The notes beneath the pieces are model-generated. The model ran no database searches and was not told where the DNA came from. It saw only the letters and a program-made list of their open reading frames with translations. From Anisodus tanguticus (lineage: Eukaryota > Streptophyta > Magnoliopsida > Solanales > Solanaceae), in the NCBI GenBank assembly GCA_034509755.1, contig CM067544.1:7605501-7669500 (forward strand): a stretch of 64,000 nt of DNA, in the 5' to 3' direction. The position numbers were made by a program, and so were the translations under genes. This document shows, in pieces, positions 59,099 to 64,000 of this stretch; within the stretch, counting starts at the first letter, position 1, and each line of letters opens with the position of its first letter.

Positions 59099-60484
59099 CG
59101 GAAAAGGGTCAAAAATACCCTTAAACTTTCAAATATGATTTATTTGTACTATTCGTTACATACATAAAGCACTTCCTATTGTATCATATTCATATTGGAG
59201 ATGACAGTGGATCCTGGACCCGGTCCGAATATGGTGGATTCAAATCCATTTTATAAGATATGGGTCTTCAAAATTTGGACCCGACGGATCCGGATCGGAC
59301 CCGGATCCGTTTTTTACGGATCGGATCTGGATCTGGATCTTGTATTTGAGATCCGTATCCGGTCCAGATCCGACTCGTGGATCCGTTTTTTATTAAATAT
59401 ATTCATAACCTAGAATGTAATTTTATAAGTATTTTCTTAAATTTGCTAAGCACATCCTTGCAAGTTTAATTCTCAAAACAAGTTTAATTTATCCCCGCGT
59501 TAACTCAAAAACCAAAAAATAAAGAGGTAACTTCGATAATAAAATCAATGTTATATTAGTGATTGACTAACCTCTCCATAGACAAGTAGTTAAAATTATA
59601 TTCACTTCATTTGTGAAGATTTCAAGCACATGCAAGTTCTGCATTGTGGAAATACTAGTCAGCATTTTCCACAACTATTGTCATTATCCAACATTTTCAA
59701 TTAATAGCTCACAATCAAAACGAGACAACGAACAAAATATCTCATATGAACATTTTAAAATTGAAACACAGTAAACTGTTAGTTAAGTAAAAGTCGTTTG
59801 TCAGTTCAAAAAAAATTCTTAGCAAGGTTACATTCTTAGCAAGGCATTTTTTTTACATGTGGATCCAAATCCGATCCGTAGACCCGTGGATCCTATGGAT
59901 CCGGATCTGGATCTGATTTTTATGGACCCGGTGGATCTAAATCCGAATCTGGATCCAACTATGAAAAATGGATCTGGATCTAATAGGATCCGATCCAGAT
60001 CCGATCTGTTGCCATCCCTAATTCATATACACATTGCAGGACCACAAAATACAAAGGAAACTCAAAGAGAAAAGCGAAAACAGTGACAACACAGCCGGCG
60101 TCGAATGACAGAGATAGATCTGGCGGATGAAATAAGTGCTGGTGACGATAACAACTAAAACGGTAAGAATTGAGGAAGCTGACTTCCACACCGCTATTTT
60201 TGGTGTTGAGAAATGGTGGAGAATGAGGAAGAGATGAAGACGATGACGGTTTGGTACGGGTCCGATAGTGGGTCAAATTTTGGGGCGAGTTTTAATTAAA
60301 ATCGGATAAAATATTAAATTGAGGATGAATTATTTTATTTTAATACTGTTGCATGTCCCTCCGTTTAAATTAGGGATAAATCAGAATCAAAGTATAACAG
60401 TAGAGGTACAATTAGAAAAAAAATATAATAAAGGATACGAGTAAACCATATTTAAAAGTTGAGGGTAACTTTGACCTTTTTCCG
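59099..60484. mobile_element. MULE-like MITE with 9-bp TSD
   Basis: Ends CGGAAAAGGGTCAAAAATAC and TAACTTTGACCTTTTTCCG are inverted repeats that continue inward (ACTTTCAAATATGATTTA with TAAACCATATTTAAAAGT). ATAGAGGAA flanks both sides (59090-59098 and 60485-60493), a 9-bp duplication as in Mutator-like elements. A hAT element (59196-60020) is inserted inside, so the original MITE was about 550 bp. Confidence 0.88.
59196..60020. mobile_element. Non-autonomous hAT element nested in the MULE MITE
   Basis: The left end TGGAGATGACAGTGGATCC mirrors the right end GATCTGTTGCCATCCCTA, with many GGATCC/GATCCG subterminal repeats. ATTCATAT flanks both sides (59188-59195 and 60021-60028), an exact 8-bp duplication. 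825 bp, no transposase. Confidence 0.88.
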
Positions 60485-60619
60485 ATAGAGGAAAACGTAA
60501 CTTCAATCGACTCAACTAAAAGCAACACAAGTAATTAAAAAAACAGAAAAGAAAAAAATGGGGAGAGAACAAGCTGCCACGACTTAACAAAATGACCCGT
60601 CTTGCGTCACTAAAGCACA

Positions 60620-61475
60620 ACAACAACAACCATAACATACCCAGTAAAATTCTGCAACGTGGGGTCTGAGTAGGGTAGAATGTACACAGACCTTATCTCC
60701 ACCTTGGTAGGTAGAGCAGCTATTTCCGGGAGACCCTCGGCTCAAGACAAAGCATAACCAGGCAAAACAAGCAAAGCAAAACAAAGTGTGAGAAACGGTC
60801 AGACTCAGACGAGAAATTAAAGCATTGTGAATATGCAGATAGTAAAATCAAATACTCAATGATAGCGCATACTAACAATAGGAAGTAGTAGCTAACACAA
60901 CTAAATAATATAAATAAATTACACTAAAGAATATATAGCAATAGGAATCAAACTAATTATAGAGCAATAATGCGCCTATAAGTGTGATAGGCTAATTGAG
61001 CCTACATTAATAACACTACACTATCATTTTGTAAGCGTAAGTAGGACTACGCTCGACTACCTACTACCATTCTACCGTAATCCGTGTCCTCCACAACCCC
61101 CTATCTAAGGTCATGTCCTCAGTAAGTTGCACATGCGTCATATCCCGTCTAATCACCTCTCCCCAATACTTCTTTGGCCTACCTCTACCCCTCATGAACC
61201 CGTCCATAGCCAAACTCTCACACCTTCGCACTGGGACATCCGTGTCTCTCCTCTGCACATGCCCGAACCATCTCAACCTCGCTTCCCGCATCTTATCCTC
61301 TACCGAGGCCACTCCCACTTTATCCCGGATAATATCATTCCTAATCATATCTATCCTTGTATGCCCACACATCCATCTCAGCATCCTCATCTCCGCAACT
61401 CTCATCTTTTATATGTGCGAAGTCTTGACTGGCCAACACTCTGCCTCAGACAACATAGTCGGTCTTACTACCGCC
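60620..61475 (-). mobile_element. 5'-truncated RTE LINE
   Basis: On - it holds the C-terminal RT ORF part ([54 protein letters not shown]) in an open frame of about 113 codons, then the 3' UTR and (GTT)n tail. CTAAAGCACA lies on both sides (60610-60619 and 61476-61485), a 10-bp duplication. No catalytic part remains. Confidence 0.9.
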
Positions 61476-61632
61476 CTAAAGCACATTACTTAATTTTTCT
61501 TGCTTTTGGAGTGTGTGGTATGCTCTTGGGCCCTTTGCACTATTTCTTCTATTTTAACTGAGTTCGAAACTTAAATAACCTAAAATGTAAGATAATGAAT
61601 AAAAATACCTCAAATTTTTTGTGTGATAAAAG

Positions 61633-62685
61633 TACAACAACATATCCAGTGAAATCCCACAATGTGGGGTCTGGAGAGGGTGGAGTGTACGCAGACCTTA
61701 CCTCTACCTTGGTAGGTAGAACGGCTGTTTCCGAGAGACTCTCGGCTCAAGACAAAGCACAAGCACAAGCAAAGTAAGACAAACAAAGCGACTAAGCCAT
61801 GATAGCGACTCACCCTCATCTCCACGACTCTTTCCCAAACTTTCATAGTGTGGCTTAGCAGCTTGATACCCCTATAGTTGTTGCAACTCTGGATATCACA
61901 TTTGTTCTTATACAAAGGAATCATTGTACTCCACCTCTATTCTTCGGGCATTCTCATCATCTTAAAAATGACGTTAAACAATTCTGTCAGCCACTCCAAA
62001 TCTGCCCTATCTGTGCTCTTCCAAAATTCAATTGGATCTCATCAGGCCCGGTCGTTCGTCCCATGCGCATCATGCAACAACACCCTAAACCTCCTCAACC
62101 TTAATGCTTCCACAATACCCAAAATCCCGGTACCTACCAGATTGCTCCAGATCTCCCAGCACAATGTCTCTATCTTCTTTTTCGTTCAAGAGATTATGGA
62201 AGTAATATTGCCACCTCCGCCTAATATGCGTGTCCTCCACCAGTACTTTGACTTCCTCGTCCTTGATGCACCTCACATGATCTAAGTCCCGGGCCCTCCT
62301 CTCCCTCACCTTGGCTAGTCTGTACAACTTCTTATCCCTGTCTTTTTCCTTTAATTCCACATACATGTGTTCAAAAGACGTTATTTTTTCCGCCGTAACC
62401 GCTAGATTTGCCTCCTTCCTCGCCATCTTATACAATTCCCTATTCGTCCATTTCTCCACTTCATCCTTGCTTTCTACCAATTTCGCATATGCTGCTTTTT
62501 TCACTTCCACCTTCTCTTGAACTTTACCATTCCACCACCAATCCCCTCGATGCCCACCACGGCTACCCCGCGAGACCCATAGCACTTCTCTAGCAACCTC
62601 CCGAATGCAATTGATCGTCCTGTCCCACATACCGATCGCATCCGCACTACTCCCCTTATGACTTAATTGTAACGGCACAGCTAAG
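61633..62685 (-). mobile_element. RTE LINE fragment with internal deletion
   Basis: On - it starts in the endonuclease-RT linker ([74 protein letters not shown]). It then has the RT N-terminus (MIPLYKNKCDIQSCNNYRGI, KLLSHTMKVWERVVEMRVSR) and jumps at about 61800 straight to the 3' UTR and (GTT)n tail. The RT core and C-terminus are absent. No clear target duplication seen. Confidence 0.85.
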
Positions 62686-62689
62686 TTCT

Positions 62690-63713
62690 ATTGCGCAATA
62701 GGAGTAGTATTTTTTTGTTAACTTTTTTATTTTCCAATACTTAGTATTATTTTAAAGGTTTGAAATTCATGTTATTTTTTCATACTTTGATCAAAGATTA
62801 GTCATGTGTCAAGACTCCGAAATGTCAATATTTTATATAGAACCTGATATTTTTTTCTCTGAACAATAATGTAAGCTCAATACATCAAGGATACCTAGAC
62901 ATTCAGATCGTCGTTTTAGGGGTTGTAAAGTGCCCGAAGTAAGTTTTGTTTGGAAATTTGTTATCATTAGGTTTAAGTGTTTTATATTTTAGAATTTTAA
63001 TTTAAGCGTGTTATTTTTTAGTCAAGGCATAGCTTTATTTTGAATATGTCGAGATTTTTTCCCCTAATTAATATCAATTGTTAATTGTGAGTTAATTATA
63101 ATTAGTAGAATAATTGTGAGTTAATTGTTAATTGTTTCATGTGTTAATTAGGATTAAACATCATAATATAATTTTCCGATAAATGATTATTTAGATAAAA
63201 TATTTTTTTGTTAACTGTAATTGGAATTATAATTAATTAGCAATTATTAATTAGTAATAGTTAATCCTTAGTTTAGGATTGAATATCATTAATATAATTT
63301 TTTGATAAAATATTAGTTAATTAATCTAATTTCCCGATAAAGGATTAGTTAGTCTTCCCATTAAATAGTTTAGTTATTTTATATACATTATTAGTTAATT
63401 AATTAATTAATTAAATAATTTTTAATTATTCATAAAAATATAATACAACATAATTATTCTAATTCACAAATTTAAAATAAATGATAAACTTCAAACTTAT
63501 CATAAAATGAACCACGAATGATAAACTAAACCATTAGTTTATTATTAAACATCATTATTATGATTTCTCAAAAAATTAGATAGTTAATATAATTGTACGA
63601 TAAAGGATTAGTTAGCTAATATAATTTTTCGATAAAGGATAAGTTAGTTAATATAATTTATCGATAATGGATTAGATAATTAATATTCCAGAATAATGAA
63701 TAATTTAAACATT
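62690..63713. repeat. AT-rich zone with degenerate ~30-bp repeats
   Basis: The block GATAAAGGATTAGTTAG, often followed by TTAATATAATTTTTC, recurs with variations at about 63176, 63349, 63600, 63634 and 63661. GTTAATTGTGAGTTAATT blocks recur near 63080-63135. No coding content. It may be part of a long LTR that includes the next feature. Confidence 0.5.
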
Positions 63714-64000
63714 GTGTGTACAGATGCGACTGTAGACATCAAAATTTTATAGGACTCTACAAGATGAGTCCATTCCTTATTCAAACTCGGGTTTCTTGGA
63801 GGTTACTCTACCCTAAACCCAAACTCACACCTATATAATGAGACACATATTTCCCTGAAAAAGGCATTTTGAAAACCCCAGAAATTATGGAATATTCACA
63901 AAGAGATCAAGACATGTTAGGCATCAAATACTGTCTTTCTTAAAGCCGAAGTGATCAAGTAGAGGTGTTATTCATCAAGATCAAATCGAAGTGTTGCTCC
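63714..64000 (+). repeat. Possible LTR of a gypsy-type element, leaving the window
   Basis: Less AT-rich than the preceding kilobase. It has a TATA-like CCTATATAATGAGACACA at about 63830, with leader-like sequence after it. The wording before it (ACTCGGGTTTCTTGGAGGTT) recalls LTRs of large Ty3/gypsy elements, but this is from general resemblance only. No PBS or coding region is inside the window. Confidence 0.3.

Noticed and set aside
1..64000. A new defence, biosynthetic or other multi-gene system
   Set aside because: The only intact genes are a formin and a BT protein, which are ordinary, unrelated and convergent. Everything else is explained by transposons, MITEs or organelle-derived scraps.

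Overview
This is plant nuclear DNA, AT-rich and heavily loaded with transposons. Three things point to the nightshade family (Solanaceae) or a close relative: many RTE-type LINE fragments ending in a (GTT)n tail behind a conserved 'CTACCTACCAAGGT' block, tRNA-derived SINEs, and several Copia lineages. I cannot name the species. No bacterial operons, CRISPR arrays or rRNA/tRNA genes were seen.

Only two host genes are supported. A class I formin lies on + at 44231-51662 (four coding exons, about 876 aa). A BTB/POZ-TAZ-domain protein of the BT family lies on - at 53775-56584 (five coding exons, about 379 aa, plus a non-coding 5' exon near 57228-57600). They converge tail to tail. The introns of both have been enlarged by transposons: two RTE LINEs and a hAT MITE in the formin, and a large foldback MITE and a SINE in the BT gene.

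Layout. 1-2.6 kb: Copia element on -, cut by the window edge. 2.6-6.2 kb: MITE remnants and a 5'-truncated LINE. 6.2-15.4 kb: a nest in which a decayed minus-strand Copia element (LTR-like ends at 6233 and 15383) holds a decayed Tnt1-like Copia element, an RTE LINE, a Harbinger-like MITE and a GC-rich hAT element. 15.4-16.3 kb: organelle-type mosaic with the start of plastid rpoC1, a Copia RNase H scrap and part of a mitochondrial-plasmid family B DNA polymerase. 16.3-19.8 kb: little recognisable. 19.8-23.8 kb: SIRE-like Copia element with TSD and two internal deletions. 24-28.6 kb: Stowaway MITEs, SINEs and a hAT element. 28.6-31.4 kb: hAT element with a broken transposase. 32.5-34.5 kb: SINE with a perfect TSD and a SIRE gag/LTR fragment. 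35.2-40.1 kb: full-length Copia element with both LTRs and a TSD. 41-44 kb: MITEs and a short promoter-proximal repeat. 44-57.6 kb: the two genes. 58-62.7 kb: MULE/hAT MITEs and two LINE fragments. 62.7-64 kb: AT-rich repeats and a possible LTR leaving the window.

No transposon here looks intact: all pol regions carry stops, frameshifts, deletions or active-site changes. The window is best read as a fossil record of nested insertions around two ordinary genes. The most unusual piece is the organelle/plasmid mosaic at 15.4-16.3 kb.
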